A stretch of DNA of 64,000 nt, taken from positions 620,001-684,000 of the forward strand of contig NZ_JABEQC010000001.1 in NCBI RefSeq assembly GCF_013041605.1. The letters run 5' to 3'. The notes below the pieces were generated by a model, which was not told the origin of the DNA, did not search any database, and was given only the letters and a program-made list of their open reading frames with translations. This document shows, piece by piece, positions 25,063 through 33,892 of this stretch. The translations under genes were made by a program, and so were the position numbers. The stretch is from Vibrio plantisponsor (GTDB taxonomy: Bacteria > Pseudomonadota > Gammaproteobacteria > Enterobacterales > Vibrionaceae). How positions within the stretch are numbered: position 1 is the first letter of the stretch; each line of letters begins with the position of its first letter.

Positions 25063-26475
25063 TTATTTAGCAGTAATACCGAAATAGTTTTTCGCGTTGT
25101 AATAACAGATATCGCGAACCATACGGCTAAGTAGTTCGAAGTCCGCAGGTGCTTCACCATCTTCAACCCATTTGCCAATCATTTGGCAAAGGATACGGCG
25201 GAAGTACTCGTGTCGGGTGTATGACAAGAAGCTACGGCTATCGGTTAACATTCCGACAAAGCGGCTTAATAGACCAAGCTGTGCAAGCTGAGTCATTTGA
25301 CGCTCCATGCCGTCTTTTTGGTCGTTGAACCACCAACCAGAACCAAATTGGATCTTGCCAGCGATACTGCCGTCCTGGAAGTTGCCACACATGGTTGCCA
25401 GAACTTCGTTGTCACGTGGGTTTAGACCGTAAAGAATGGTTTTCGGTAATGCATTGTCGCGGTCAAGCGCATCAAGCAGACGTGATAAAGGCAAGGCAAC
25501 TAAACCATCATGGATAGAGTCAAAACCTGTGTCTGGACCAAGAAGCTTGAACATACGCTGATTGTTATTACGCAGAGCGCCAATATGGTATTGCTGAACC
25601 CAGCCGCGTTTCGCGTACTCTTTACCTAGGTATACCAATACTGCCGTTTTGAACTGTGCAGTTTCAAATTCGGAGACTGTTCCGCCGCTTAGACGTTTGC
25701 TGAGAATCGCATCCAACTCTTGCTCGGTTGAATCTTCATAGCAGACCGTATCTAGAGCGTGGTCTGATATACAACAGCCGTGATCTGCAAAGTGCTGTAG
25801 ACGTTTATCTAAAGCGGAGCACAAATCTGCAAAGCGAGAGATTTCAACATCCGCAGCTTTTGATAACGCCTCTATATAAGCAGGGAAGGTATCCTGATGA
25901 ATGTTGAATGCTTTGTCAGGACGCCAGCTTGGAAGCATTTGTACTGGGAAGTCTTTGTCTTCTGCTACTTTTTTATGTGCCGCGAGGTCATCGATTGGGT
26001 CATCGGTTGTACCCACCATTTCCACATTCATCTTTTGCATGATCGAACGAGCAGAGAACTCAGGTGTTGCTAGCATCTTATTGGTTTCGTTCCACACACG
26101 TTCTGCGGTGTTTTCATTTAAAACAATGTCAGAGATACCAAACGGACGGCGTAGCTCTAAATGCGCCCAATGATAAATTGGGTTACCAATGGTATAGGGA
26201 ACCGTGCGTGCGAATGCCAAGAATTTCTCTTTATCTGATGCATCACCCGTACAGAAACGCTCATCTACACCATTAATACGCATTGCACGCCATTTATAGT
26301 GGTCTCCACGAAGCCAGATATCGGTTAAGTTTTGAAATTTGTAATCTTCAGAAACCTGATGCGGTAGCAGGTGGCAGTGGTAGTCGATGATAGGTAAATC
26401 GGCTGCGACTTCATGATAAAGGCGTTTAGCGAAATCGCTGTGGAGTAAAAAATCCTCCGAAAGAAAAGATGTCAT
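25063..26475 (-). CDS. uxaC: Glucuronate/galacturonate isomerase (uronate isomerase)
   Basis: The 470-residue amidohydrolase-fold enzyme equals E. coli UxaC in length. It isomerises D-glucuronate to D-fructuronate and D-galacturonate to D-tagaturonate, feeding both branches encoded here. The metal-binding DYHCHLLP motif is near residue 32, and [10 protein letters not shown] and [18 protein letters not shown] are family blocks. I chose the ATG at 26475 because AAGGATTACTTGT precedes it; the in-frame ATG at 26502 would add nine residues. It is the first gene of the minus-strand operon. Confidence 0.95.
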   Translation of the reverse strand: MTSFLSEDFLLHSDFAKRLYHEVAADLPIIDYHCHLLPHQVSEDYKFQNLTDIWLRGDHYKWRAMRINGVDERFCTGDASDKEKFLAFARTVPYTIGNPIYHWAHLELRRPFGISDIVLNENTAERVWNETNKMLATPEFSARSIMQKMNVEMVGTTDDPIDDLAAHKKVAEDKDFPVQMLPSWRPDKAFNIHQDTFPAYIEALSKAADVEISRFADLCSALDKRLQHFADHGCCISDHALDTVCYEDSTEQELDAILSKRLSGGTVSEFETAQFKTAVLVYLGKEYAKRGWVQQYHIGALRNNNQRMFKLLGPDTGFDSIHDGLVALPLSRLLDALDRDNALPKTILYGLNPRDNEVLATMCGNFQDGSIAGKIQFGSGWWFNDQKDGMERQMTQLAQLGLLSRFVGMLTDSRSFLSYTRHEYFRRILCQMIGKWVEDGEAPADFELLSRMVRDICYYNAKNYFGITAK

Positions 26476-26853
26476 ACAAGTAATCCTTATGTGTTCTACC
26501 ATTTGTGTGTGATATTAAACTCAAAAAAGCCAAAGAAACACGATTTAAGTAGAGTTTTGATTGAAATTTAAACTGAATTTGAGTGATTTTTGTCAAAAGT
26601 TTAAAGGTGATCATACTTTAAGTAAAAAAATGAAAGCCCGTTTTGTTTTATGATCTAGACCAATTTTTTATTGTTATACCAAATGTAGGATTACTTCGTC
26701 ATCGGAATTACCGATGATTAAGTTTACGAATAACGAATTGTGATGATTGCAAGCGACACACGTTGTTCAGGGAAACGTCGCCAACTGAACGGGAATGTAA
26801 TGGATTATTTGTTCAGTCCGGAGGCACAAAAAACTAATTAGAGATTAATTACT
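26476..26853. promoter_or_regulatory. Divergent uxaC/TRAP control region with CRP-like and ExuR-like sites
   Basis: This 378-bp gap separates the two hexuronate operons. It holds a CRP-like site TATGATCTAGACCAAT at 26649-26664 (12 of 16 bases match TGTGATCTAGATCACA), an ExuR-like site TTGTTATACCAA at 26671-26682 (the inverse of the one before exuR), and a perfect dyad TCATCGG-AATTA-CCGATGA at 26699-26717. GGAGG just before position 26826 is near the TRAP gene start. Together they suggest hexuronate induction under catabolite control. Confidence 0.5.
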
Positions 26854-27390
26854 ATGATAATTAAGTCTATCAACTCTTTTATTAACAGCTTACTGCGTGT
26901 TGTTTTGAGCATGTTTATGACCGTAATGATTGTTGCGGTTGTTTGGCAAGTATTTACTCGCTTTGTCTTACAAGATCCTTCTGCCTTTACAGATGAACTT
27001 TCACGTTACTTGTTAATTTGGATTGGTGTGTTAGGTGGAGCTTACACCTTCGCAATCAAACGTCATTTAGCGTTGGAACTTTTAGCGCCAAGATTGAGCC
27101 ACAACGGGCAATTGGTGTTAGGGATCATTATCAACCTAATCATTATTGCTTTCGCTGCTGTCGCCTTTATTTATGGCGGTACTGCTCTGGTAACAAACAC
27201 ACTTAAACATGGTCAGATCTCGCCAGGGATCGTGATTGGTGGTCACCACTTATTGATTGGTTATGTTTATGTTGTTGTACCACTTGCTGGCTACATTATT
27301 TCTTACTTCGGTACTGTCGATGTTATTGCTTCAGTTATTTCGCTTGTGAATAAAGAAGAGCGAGTGACAGCAGAAGGATATTCAAAATGA
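26854..27390 (+). CDS. TRAP transporter small membrane subunit (DctQ type)
   Basis: The 178-residue protein has four predicted membrane segments and the DctQ-family stretch WQVFTRFVLQDPSAFTDELSRYLLIW (residues about 33-58), then GGAYTFAIKRHLALELL. It forms the membrane complex with DctM encoded next, whose start overlaps its end by 4 nt. Context gives hexuronate as the likely substrate of this Na+-driven importer. Confidence 0.92.
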   Translation: MIIKSINSFINSLLRVVLSMFMTVMIVAVVWQVFTRFVLQDPSAFTDELSRYLLIWIGVLGGAYTFAIKRHLALELLAPRLSHNGQLVLGIIINLIIIAFAAVAFIYGGTALVTNTLKHGQISPGIVIGGHHLLIGYVYVVVPLAGYIISYFGTVDVIASVISLVNKEERVTAEGYSK

Positions 27391-28748
27391 CTCTGATTGA
27401 TTTACTGTTTTCTCAGGACTTTTTGGCGAACGCTCCTGATGCATTTTACGATTTCTTTCCTGCGGTAGTGTTGTTCGGCGTATTGGGTGTTTTGCTGATT
27501 ATTGGTGTACCTATTGCCTTTGCTATCGGTATTGCTGCACTACTTACTGTTTTTATTGATTTCCCTGTGGAACAAGTAACCATTCTGGTTTCTCAGAAAT
27601 TGGCGAACGGTTTGGACAACTTCGGTCTGCTCGCTCTGCCATTCTTCATCGTGGCCGGTAACTTGATGAACCGTGGTGGTCTTGCTTCACGTTTGATTAA
27701 CTTTGCAATGATCTTTGGTGGCCGTTTACCGGGTTCACTGTCGCATGTAAACGTGATGGCGAACATGTTGTTCGGTTCTTTGTCAGGCTCTGCTGCTGCC
27801 TCTGCGGCTGCGGTAGGCGGTATCATGAAACCGCTGCAAGAGAAGCACAAATACCCAATGGATTTCTCAACTGCGGTTAACGTGGCGTCTTGTCCATCTG
27901 GTCTTCTCATTCCGCCATCGAACATTCTGATTTTGTTCGCATTGGTGAGTAGCACTTCTGTGCAGTACCTTTTCATTGCGGGTTATATCCCAGGCATCTT
28001 AATGGGCTTGAGCGTAATGATTGGTATTTTCTTACTTGGAAAACGTTACAACATTCCTCGTGAGAAAATTATTTCAACAGAGAAGAAACGCAAAGTTATC
28101 TGGGATGCTATTCCAAGTTTGACCCTGGTTATCATCATCATGGGTGGTATCTTGGGCGGCATCTTCACCGCAACTGAAGCCTCTGCTATAGCCGTTGTCT
28201 ACGCTCTTATCCTTGGTTTTGCTTATCGCGAACTGAAAATGAGCGACATGTTCCCAGTGCTTGTGGACAGTGTGATCACTACTTCTATCGTATTACTGAT
28301 GGTGGCGACATCTTCTGCAATGTCATGGGCGATGGCGAATGCGGATATTCCAACTTATATCGCTGAGTTTGTGCTTGAAACTTCGACTAACCCAATCATG
28401 GTTATTCTTTTGATGAACGTGATTTTGTTGGTAGTTGGTACCTTCATGGACATGACGCCAGCAGTACTGATTTTTACACCTATTTTCTTACCAATTGCTA
28501 TCACGCTTGGTATCGACCCGATTCACTTTGGGATCATCTTAGTATTCAACTTATGTATCGGTATCTGTACACCACCTGTGGGCACTGCCTTGTTTGTTGG
28601 TTGTAGTGTTACAGGCACCAAGTTGGGCGCTGTTGTTCCTAAGTTGGCACCGCTATTCGTCCTCATGGTTATCACGTTGACGATAGTGACCTTGTTCCCT
28701 TCACTTTCATTATGGCTACCGGAACTAGCTGGTTATAAACCTCAATAA
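27387..28748 (+). CDS. TRAP transporter large membrane subunit (DctM type)
   Basis: The 453-residue polytopic protein (about twelve membrane segments) has hallmark DctM motifs: GVPIAFAIGIAAL, LPFFIVAGNLMNRGGLASRLI, GSLSGSAAASAAAVGGIM and PPSNILI. It is the channel-forming subunit that uses the sodium gradient. The ATGA overlap with dctQ shows translational coupling, and the solute-binding gene follows after 16 nt. The order Q-M-P is common for TRAP operons. Confidence 0.94.
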   Translation: MTLIDLLFSQDFLANAPDAFYDFFPAVVLFGVLGVLLIIGVPIAFAIGIAALLTVFIDFPVEQVTILVSQKLANGLDNFGLLALPFFIVAGNLMNRGGLASRLINFAMIFGGRLPGSLSHVNVMANMLFGSLSGSAAASAAAVGGIMKPLQEKHKYPMDFSTAVNVASCPSGLLIPPSNILILFALVSSTSVQYLFIAGYIPGILMGLSVMIGIFLLGKRYNIPREKIISTEKKRKVIWDAIPSLTLVIIIMGGILGGIFTATEASAIAVVYALILGFAYRELKMSDMFPVLVDSVITTSIVLLMVATSSAMSWAMANADIPTYIAEFVLETSTNPIMVILLMNVILLVVGTFMDMTPAVLIFTPIFLPIAITLGIDPIHFGIILVFNLCIGICTPPVGTALFVGCSVTGTKLGAVVPKLAPLFVLMVITLTIVTLFPSLSLWLPELAGYKPQ

Positions 28749-28764
28749 TTGATAGGACTATAAA

Positions 28765-29727
28765 ATGAAAACAACAAATAAACTTTTACTTGCTTGTACT
28801 CTTTCTGCACTGATGGCCGGCAACGTTTATGCAGCGACTGTTAAGCTAGCTCATGCGTTACCAACAGAGCACCCAGTTCACGCATCTTTGGATTGGTTTG
28901 CTGCCAAAGTGTCTAAAGAAACGAAAATGCGCGTAAAAGTGTATCCAAACGGTACTCTAGGTAATGAAACTGAACTACTGCAAATGGTACAAGGTGGCAC
29001 TATCGGCTTCACTAAGGTGAGTGCTGCACCACTGACTGCATTCGCGTCAGATTACAAACTACTTTCTCTGCCTTACCTATACCGTGATCGCGCACAATAC
29101 GATGCTGTACTTCAAGGTCCTATTGGTGAGCAAATCCTGATGTCTTCTAAAGACTCTGGCTTTATCGGTCTTGCATTCCTAGATGCAGGTGCACGTAGCT
29201 TCTACACCGACAAACCAATTCGTACTCCAGAAGATTTGAAAGGTCTGAAAATCCGTGTACAAAACTCAGCGCTTTCTATTGATACTATCAAAGCGTTAGG
29301 CGGTACTCCGGTTCCACTACCATACGGTGAGCTTTACTCTGCATTGCAACAAGGTGTTGTTGATGGTGCGGAGAACAACATTCCGTCTTACTACTCTTCT
29401 CGTCACTACGAAGTGAAGAAAACATTCTCTTACGACAAGCACACTATGGTTCCTGACGTACTAGTAGTGTCAACAGGCGTATGGGATAGCCTATCTGCAG
29501 AAGACCAAGCGAAAATTCGTGAAATCGCGAAAGAGACGGTTAAGCAGCAAGACACTAACTGGGCAAACTACGTAGAAAAAGCGAAAGCGGAACTGGTTAA
29601 TCAAAACGTAACGTTTGTTGAAAGTGATATTCCTAAGTTCCAAGAAGCGGTTAAGCCTGTGTATGAAAAATTCCGTAAGGAAAACCCAGACCTAGTACCT
29701 CTTCTAGACAAGATTCAATCTATGTAA
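28765..29727 (+). CDS. TRAP transporter periplasmic solute-binding protein (DctP type)
   Basis: The 320-residue precursor has a signal peptide (1-23, ending NVYA-A). The mature protein shows the DctP features: LAHALPTEHPVHASLDWFA, KVYPNGTLGNETELLQMVQGG, and the conserved arginine in LKGLKIRVQNS that binds a substrate carboxylate. LPYGELYSALQQGVVDGAENN completes the signature. Context points to glucuronate or galacturonate as ligand. Strong hairpins follow the stop codon and could raise its mRNA level relative to the enzymes downstream. Confidence 0.94.
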   Translation: MKTTNKLLLACTLSALMAGNVYAATVKLAHALPTEHPVHASLDWFAAKVSKETKMRVKVYPNGTLGNETELLQMVQGGTIGFTKVSAAPLTAFASDYKLLSLPYLYRDRAQYDAVLQGPIGEQILMSSKDSGFIGLAFLDAGARSFYTDKPIRTPEDLKGLKIRVQNSALSIDTIKALGGTPVPLPYGELYSALQQGVVDGAENNIPSYYSSRHYEVKKTFSYDKHTMVPDVLVVSTGVWDSLSAEDQAKIREIAKETVKQQDTNWANYVEKAKAELVNQNVTFVESDIPKFQEAVKPVYEKFRKENPDLVPLLDKIQSM

Positions 29728-29741
29728 TTAGAGATGTCTCT

Positions 29742-29818
29742 ATAGCGCGGGGAAATCTCCCTGCGCTATGAGTCACTTTCTCACGCAAAATTTCCTACGC
29801 AACGAGTTCGTTTTGCGT
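29742..29818 (+). other. Two consecutive hairpins between dctP and uxuB
   Basis: The first is ATAGCGCGGGGA/TCCCTGCGCTAT (29742-29769). The second is ACGCAAAA (29783-29790)/TTTTGCGT (29811-29818). Neither has a good T-run. They probably stabilise the upstream dctP message or cause partial termination before uxuB. Confidence 0.55.
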
Positions 29819-29846
29819 CTACTAACATCATTTGGTTCTAATAATT

Positions 29847-31328
29847 ATGAGATTAAGTCAAGCTCACTTATCTGCGGCTAATGCCCTAGTTCAGCCCAAC
29901 GAAAATAACAAGAATGCAAAAGTTGGGATTGTACATTTGGGCTTTGGCGCTTTTCACCGCGCTCATCAGGCACTCATTACAGATACTGTGATAAAAGAAA
30001 TTGGCGGTAACTGGAAAATTGTCGGTGTGACTTGGAGCGATGCTGGTTTACAGAAAGAGTTGATCGCACAAGACAGCCTCTATTCGGTCGGTGTCGGATA
30101 CAACGATCAATTAGATATCAACATTGTTGGCTCTATTGAAACTGTGTTGATGTCAGCTCAGACAGAGCAAGTATTAAGTTATATGTGTGACCCAGAGGTG
30201 AAAATCGTCTCGCTGACCGTCACAGAAAAGGGCTATTGCCACAACCCTGCAACAGGTGATTTAGACCTTTCACATCCGCTGATTCAGCATGATTTAGAAA
30301 ATATTGATACACCAAAATCTGCGATCGGATTCTTGGTCTCAGCTATGCGTTGTCGTTACCTAAAAGGCATTCAACCGTTTACACCGTTGACTTGTGACAA
30401 CTTGCCTGAAAACGGCCATGTATTAGAAAAAGTGGTGTTGCAGTTTGCTAAGCATCTGGATGCTGAGCTGTACCAATGGATTAAAGAGCAAATTACTTTC
30501 CCTTGTACCATGGTCGATCGCATTGTTCCTCGTACCACGGAAAACGATATTGCTCGTGTTGAGAAAGTTTTAGGCTTAGAAGACAAAGCCAGCGTGATTA
30601 CCGAACCTTTTTTACAGTGGGTAATTGAAGACAAATTTGTCAATGAACGCCCTGCGTGGGAAAAGACGTCGATTGCCAATGTTGAGGTAACGGACAACGT
30701 TGTGCCGTTTGAAGAAATGAAACTGCGTCTGCTTAACGGTACTCATTCAACGATGGCTTATCTTGGTTATTTGTCTGGTTATGAAACCATTGCGGAAACC
30801 ATCCAAGACCCGAATTTTAAAACCTTTGTTCGCTATCTGATGGACGAAGAAATTACGCCATCGCTAAGCATTGAAGGCATTGACCTCGATAAGTACAAAG
30901 ATCAATTGATCGAGCGTTACGAGAACAAAGGTCTGCAACACAGAACATGGCAGATTGCAATGGACGGAACGCAGAAGATCCCACAACGTTTCTTACAAAC
31001 CATTTGCTATTCATTAAACAACGGCATTTCAATCAAAGGCTTATGCCTAGCGTTGGCGGGCTGGATTCGTTATGTGAGCGGTGTTAATGAACAAGGGCAG
31101 GAGATTGATGTTCAAGATCCGCTCAAACAGCAGCTTGCTCAAGTTTGGCAGCAAGCTGGTTCAGATTTAGAAAAAGCCTTAGATGGCTTCTTATCTCTTC
31201 GCAGTGTCTTTGAACAAGATCTAGCGACTAATCAAACATTTAGAGTAGAGCTGCAAGCCGCGTTAGAAACACTGTTTGCAAACGGTGCCAAAGCATCGGT
31301 AGCCAGCTTCGTAGCACAGAGGAAATAA
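29847..31328 (+). CDS. uxuB: Fructuronate reductase (mannonate oxidoreductase)
   Basis: The 493-residue mannitol-dehydrogenase-family enzyme has GIVHLGFGAFHRAHQALITD (Rossmann loop, near 36-55) and the catalytic block EEMKLRLLNGTHSTMAYLG. It reduces D-fructuronate to D-mannonate. The ATG at 29847 is used (a TTG five codons upstream is also in frame); neither has a strong ribosome-binding site. It is followed by uxuA after 3 nt, so the glucuronate branch is encoded as a unit. Identification as UxuB rather than another polyol dehydrogenase rests on this context plus sequence. Confidence 0.92.
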   Translation: MRLSQAHLSAANALVQPNENNKNAKVGIVHLGFGAFHRAHQALITDTVIKEIGGNWKIVGVTWSDAGLQKELIAQDSLYSVGVGYNDQLDINIVGSIETVLMSAQTEQVLSYMCDPEVKIVSLTVTEKGYCHNPATGDLDLSHPLIQHDLENIDTPKSAIGFLVSAMRCRYLKGIQPFTPLTCDNLPENGHVLEKVVLQFAKHLDAELYQWIKEQITFPCTMVDRIVPRTTENDIARVEKVLGLEDKASVITEPFLQWVIEDKFVNERPAWEKTSIANVEVTDNVVPFEEMKLRLLNGTHSTMAYLGYLSGYETIAETIQDPNFKTFVRYLMDEEITPSLSIEGIDLDKYKDQLIERYENKGLQHRTWQIAMDGTQKIPQRFLQTICYSLNNGISIKGLCLALAGWIRYVSGVNEQGQEIDVQDPLKQQLAQVWQQAGSDLEKALDGFLSLRSVFEQDLATNQTFRVELQAALETLFANGAKASVASFVAQRK

Positions 31329-31331
31329 TAG

Positions 31332-32402
31332 ATGAAAATGACATTCCGTTGGTACGGAGAAGGTAACGACAAAGTTACTCTCGGCAACATTAAACAGATC
31401 CCTGGTGTAGAAGGTATCGTCTGGTCACTGCATGATATGGCTGCGGGTGAGCTGTGGAGCGAAGAGCGTATCGCGAAAGAAAAAGCGATCATCGAAGCTG
31501 CGGGTTTTCATATTGATGTCGTTGAGAGTGTCAACGTTCACGAAGATATCAAACTTGGTTTGCCAACTCGTGACAAATACATCGAGAACTATAAAGAAAC
31601 ACTGCGTCGTCTAGCGAAAGTGGGCGTAAAAGTGGTGTGTTACAACTTTATGCCAGTGTTTGACTGGACTCGTACAGAGCTCTACAAAGAGATGGAAGAC
31701 GGTTCGAATGCACTTTTCTTCGAGAAGAGCAAAATCGAAAATATCGATCCAATCGAGTTGATTGAAAAACTGTCGACCAACGTTGACGTGACTATGCCGG
31801 GTTGGGAGCCAGAGCGCTTAGCTCGTTTGAAGGAAACCTTTAAGCTGTACGAGAACTTTACTGCTGAAGATTTGTGGCGCAACCTGCAGTACTTCCTTGA
31901 ACAAGTGATTCCAGTGTGTGAGGAAGTGGGCATTAAGATGGGTATTCACCCTGATGATCCTGCATTCCCAATTTTTGGTTTACCACGTTTGATCATCAAT
32001 AAAGAGAATATTGGCCGTTTCCTTAACCTAGTTGACAGCCCATACAACGGCTTGAGCTTGTGTACTGGTTCTTTAGGTTCAGCAAATAACGATATTCCAG
32101 ATATTATCGATGCGTACCATGACCGTATTCATTTCATGCACATCCGTAACGTAAAACGTTATGACAACGGTGATTTCATTGAAGCGTCACATCGTGCTTG
32201 TGACGGTTCGGTTGATACCGTAAAAGTGGTTCAGACTCTGCATAAACACGGCTACGACGGTTACGTGCGTCCTGACCATGGTCGTCATATCTGGGGTGAA
32301 GAAAAGTGGGCGCGTCCAGGCTACGGGCTTTACGACCGTGCACTAGGCATTATGTATATTCTTGGTGTTTGGGACAGCGTGGAAAAGAACGCTAAATCTT
32401 AA
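31332..32402 (+). CDS. uxuA: Mannonate dehydratase
   Basis: The 356-residue xylose-isomerase-like barrel enzyme dehydrates D-mannonate to 2-keto-3-deoxygluconate. Typical segments are FRWYGEGNDKVTLGNIKQIP, CYNFMPVFDWTRTEL, GIHPDDPAFPIFGLPR, LCTGSLGS and VRPDHGRHIWGE, which carry the metal ligands. It is shorter than the 394-residue E. coli enzyme and closer to the shorter UxuA group found in many bacteria. It ends the operon and is followed by a terminator. The product would need KdgK and KdgA encoded elsewhere. Confidence 0.94.
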   Translation: MKMTFRWYGEGNDKVTLGNIKQIPGVEGIVWSLHDMAAGELWSEERIAKEKAIIEAAGFHIDVVESVNVHEDIKLGLPTRDKYIENYKETLRRLAKVGVKVVCYNFMPVFDWTRTELYKEMEDGSNALFFEKSKIENIDPIELIEKLSTNVDVTMPGWEPERLARLKETFKLYENFTAEDLWRNLQYFLEQVIPVCEEVGIKMGIHPDDPAFPIFGLPRLIINKENIGRFLNLVDSPYNGLSLCTGSLGSANNDIPDIIDAYHDRIHFMHIRNVKRYDNGDFIEASHRACDGSVDTVKVVQTLHKHGYDGYVRPDHGRHIWGEEKWARPGYGLYDRALGIMYILGVWDSVEKNAKS

Positions 32403-32409
32403 GAAAGGG

Positions 32410-32440
32410 AACAGACAGTAATTCGATGATTGTCTGTTTT
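32410..32440 (+). terminator. Intrinsic terminator after uxuA
   Basis: The stem AACAGACA (32410-32417)/TGTCTGTT (32431-32438) ends in TTTT. Confidence 0.65.
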
Positions 32441-32446
32441 GCAAGT

Positions 32447-32489
32447 GTGTCATTTCACTCGATGTGAAATACTAGCGGTGAAATGACAC
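32447..32489. repeat. Perfect 12-bp inverted repeat with a competing inner pairing
   Basis: GTGTCATTTCAC (32447-32458) pairs exactly with GTGAAATGACAC (32478-32489). The left arm's TTTCAC can alternatively pair with GTGAAA at 32463-32468. No T-run follows. It could be a second transcript end signal or a protein-binding dyad. Confidence 0.55.
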
Positions 32490-32499
32490 CTTGTTTGGG

Positions 32500-32616
32500 T
32501 TATCTGAACTCAAGCAAACCATCAAAACTCTCCAATAGAACCTTAATCTTAACTGCATCTGTGATGTGCTTTTTTGTTTCCAGCTTCGAGTTAGAAAGCT
32601 TAGGGAAACATTGCAT
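32500..32616 (-). other. Possible 38-codon ORF or coding remnant of unknown function
   Basis: A minus-strand frame from ATG 32616 to TAA 32500 would encode a basic peptide starting MQCFPKLSNSK and ending LLESFDGLLEFR, with amphipathic-helix character at its end. No ribosome-binding site precedes the ATG, and an in-frame stop lies only six codons upstream. It may be the tail of a decayed gene or chance. I recognise no family. Confidence 0.2.
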
Positions 32617-32689
32617 GCAATCGTAGAGCAGTACTTATCAACGATTCGTTTTCTCGATATTTCTCAGTGTCTCTGTGATTGACTCAGAA

Positions 32690-32809
32690 TTAGAAGTTAA
32701 CCCAAGTTTGGCTTAGTAATAGTACAGTCAGTGATGAAACTGAGAATAGCGCTAAAATGCTGCCAAGTTCACGAACGTTGCTTAGTAACGATTTCTTTTT
32801 ATCAAACAT
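32690..32809 (-). CDS. Small single-span membrane protein, 39 residues, unannotated
   Basis: On the minus strand, AAAAGGTGACATC places a strong ribosome-binding site before the ATG at 32809. The 39-residue product starts MFDKKKSLLSNVRELG, then has one hydrophobic segment (about 16-34, containing LALFSVSS and LTVLLLS) and a short tail QTWVNF. The positive N-terminus suggests an N-in orientation. I recognise no family. It is separated from the cytochrome b561/PepSY operon by that operon's terminator, so it has its own promoter; an FNR-like site lies 59 bp upstream. It may be a small subunit or regulator of a membrane complex, which is speculation. Confidence 0.6.
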   Translation of the reverse strand: MFDKKKSLLSNVRELGSILALFSVSSLTVLLLSQTWVNF

Positions 32810-32867
32810 GATGTCACCTTTTTTATTAACAGTTTAACGAGATATTGGTCACACTTTACTCCGTTAA

Positions 32868-32881
32868 ATGACATAGATCAA
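32868..32881 (-). promoter_or_regulatory. FNR-like site upstream of the 39-residue membrane protein
   Basis: Minus strand TTGAT-CTAT-GTCAT matches 8 of 10 positions of the FNR dyad TTGAT-N4-ATCAA. Its centre is about 66 bp before the start codon, compatible with activation under low oxygen. Confidence 0.35.
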
Positions 32882-32986
32882 TAAAACATGTAGTTATTTT
32901 TAATCATTTTCTCAGTATTTAAGATTTTAATATCAGATGGTGTAATTAAATTACATTGAGCGGCGTGTTGTGTGCGAAAGATAAAG

Positions 32987-33023
32987 AAAAACAGCCTGAT
33001 AGTTCAACTAACAGGCTGTTTAA
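32987..33023 (-). terminator. Intrinsic terminator of the PepSY/cytochrome b561 operon
   Basis: The stem AAACAGCCTG (32989-32998)/CAGGCTGTTT (33012-33021), read on the minus strand, is followed by TTTC. Confidence 0.75.
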
Positions 33024-33045
33024 AATAATTAGGAAAATGATGGGC

Positions 33046-33561
33046 TTAGCGAGTATGACGAGAGAATAGCATGCTCTTCACATAAGAACGTTTGGTCCAG
33101 TGGGTCATAAAGATGACGGCACTGATGTGAATCGCTACTGCGAACATAGTAAGGTTCGCAAACAGTTCATGAACTTGTTCTACCCACTCTTCACCCCAGA
33201 ACATATCTAACTGAGTCGACCAGCCTGATACGCCAGTAATGATTAGTAATGTCCACATCACCCATATCATTACTGCACCAGCAGGGTTGTGACCTTGATG
33301 CTCATCTGACTTAGTTTGTAAGACTTGCTGTAAGTGTTCCACAGCCTGAGACACTGACGGTTTGAATGCGGATAAACGTGCAGGAGACTGAGTTATTAAG
33401 CCCCACACAAGCCGAATGGCTAGCGCTGCCAGAACGATGTACCCCACCCATTCGTGCGTCTCACTACCTTCTTCAGTGACAAAGTAATTCGCAGCAAACA
33501 TCGCGGCTACTGTCCAGTGAGTAAGACGTACAACAATGTCCCAAACGTAAGGTTTAGTCAT
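33046..33561 (-). CDS. Cytochrome b561-family membrane protein
   Basis: The 171-residue protein has four predicted membrane segments and histidines suited to heme b ligation: VRLTHWTVAAMF near residue 15, ETHEWVGYIVLAALAIRLVWG near 35, and QVHELFANLTMFAVAIHISAVIF in the last helices. Such diheme proteins pass electrons across the inner membrane. It overlaps the PepSY gene by 8 nt and is translated after it, a pairing common in gammaproteobacteria. The electron partners are unknown. Confidence 0.88.
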   Translation of the reverse strand: MTKPYVWDIVVRLTHWTVAAMFAANYFVTEEGSETHEWVGYIVLAALAIRLVWGLITQSPARLSAFKPSVSQAVEHLQQVLQTKSDEHQGHNPAGAVMIWVMWTLLIITGVSGWSTQLDMFWGEEWVEQVHELFANLTMFAVAIHISAVIFMTHWTKRSYVKSMLFSRHTR

Positions 33562-33838
33562 CTTCTTCCTCTTTAACTTTGCTCATATCCACTGGGTTGA
33601 AATAGATTTCAGTCTTCTTCCCTTTGGCGTTATAGCCATACAACTCATAACAGCCAGTGCTGGTCTTTTTAAATTTCTTAATTTTGTATCCCATATCCTG
33701 AACTTGCTGTTTAGCTTGGTCAAAAGACATCCATTTAGATTCAGGTTCTTTGGTACAAACAGGGTCAGCCATTGCTAATGAGGATGCAGCCATTAACGTT
33801 ACGAATAAACCAGAACGAAGCATTGCGTTAGTAGTCAT
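33554..33838 (-). CDS. Periplasmic PepSY-domain protein
   Basis: The 94-residue precursor has a signal peptide (about 1-24, ending SLAMA-D) and one small PepSY domain (SFDQAKQQVQDMGYKIKKFKK, then YELYGYNAKGKKTEIYFNP) with an acidic tail EEEDD. AGGAGAGAAC precedes the ATG at 33838, which I prefer over an upstream in-frame start at 33871. It is the first gene of a two-gene operon with cytochrome b561 and probably acts in the periplasm beside that membrane protein. A PmrA-like box lies upstream. Confidence 0.87.
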   Translation of the reverse strand: MTTNAMLRSGLFVTLMAASSLAMADPVCTKEPESKWMSFDQAKQQVQDMGYKIKKFKKTSTGCYELYGYNAKGKKTEIYFNPVDMSKVKEEEDD

Positions 33839-33892
33839 GTTCTCTCCTAGAGAATCTCGGTTAACGATCAAGGCTAAGTTTGGAGAAGAATT

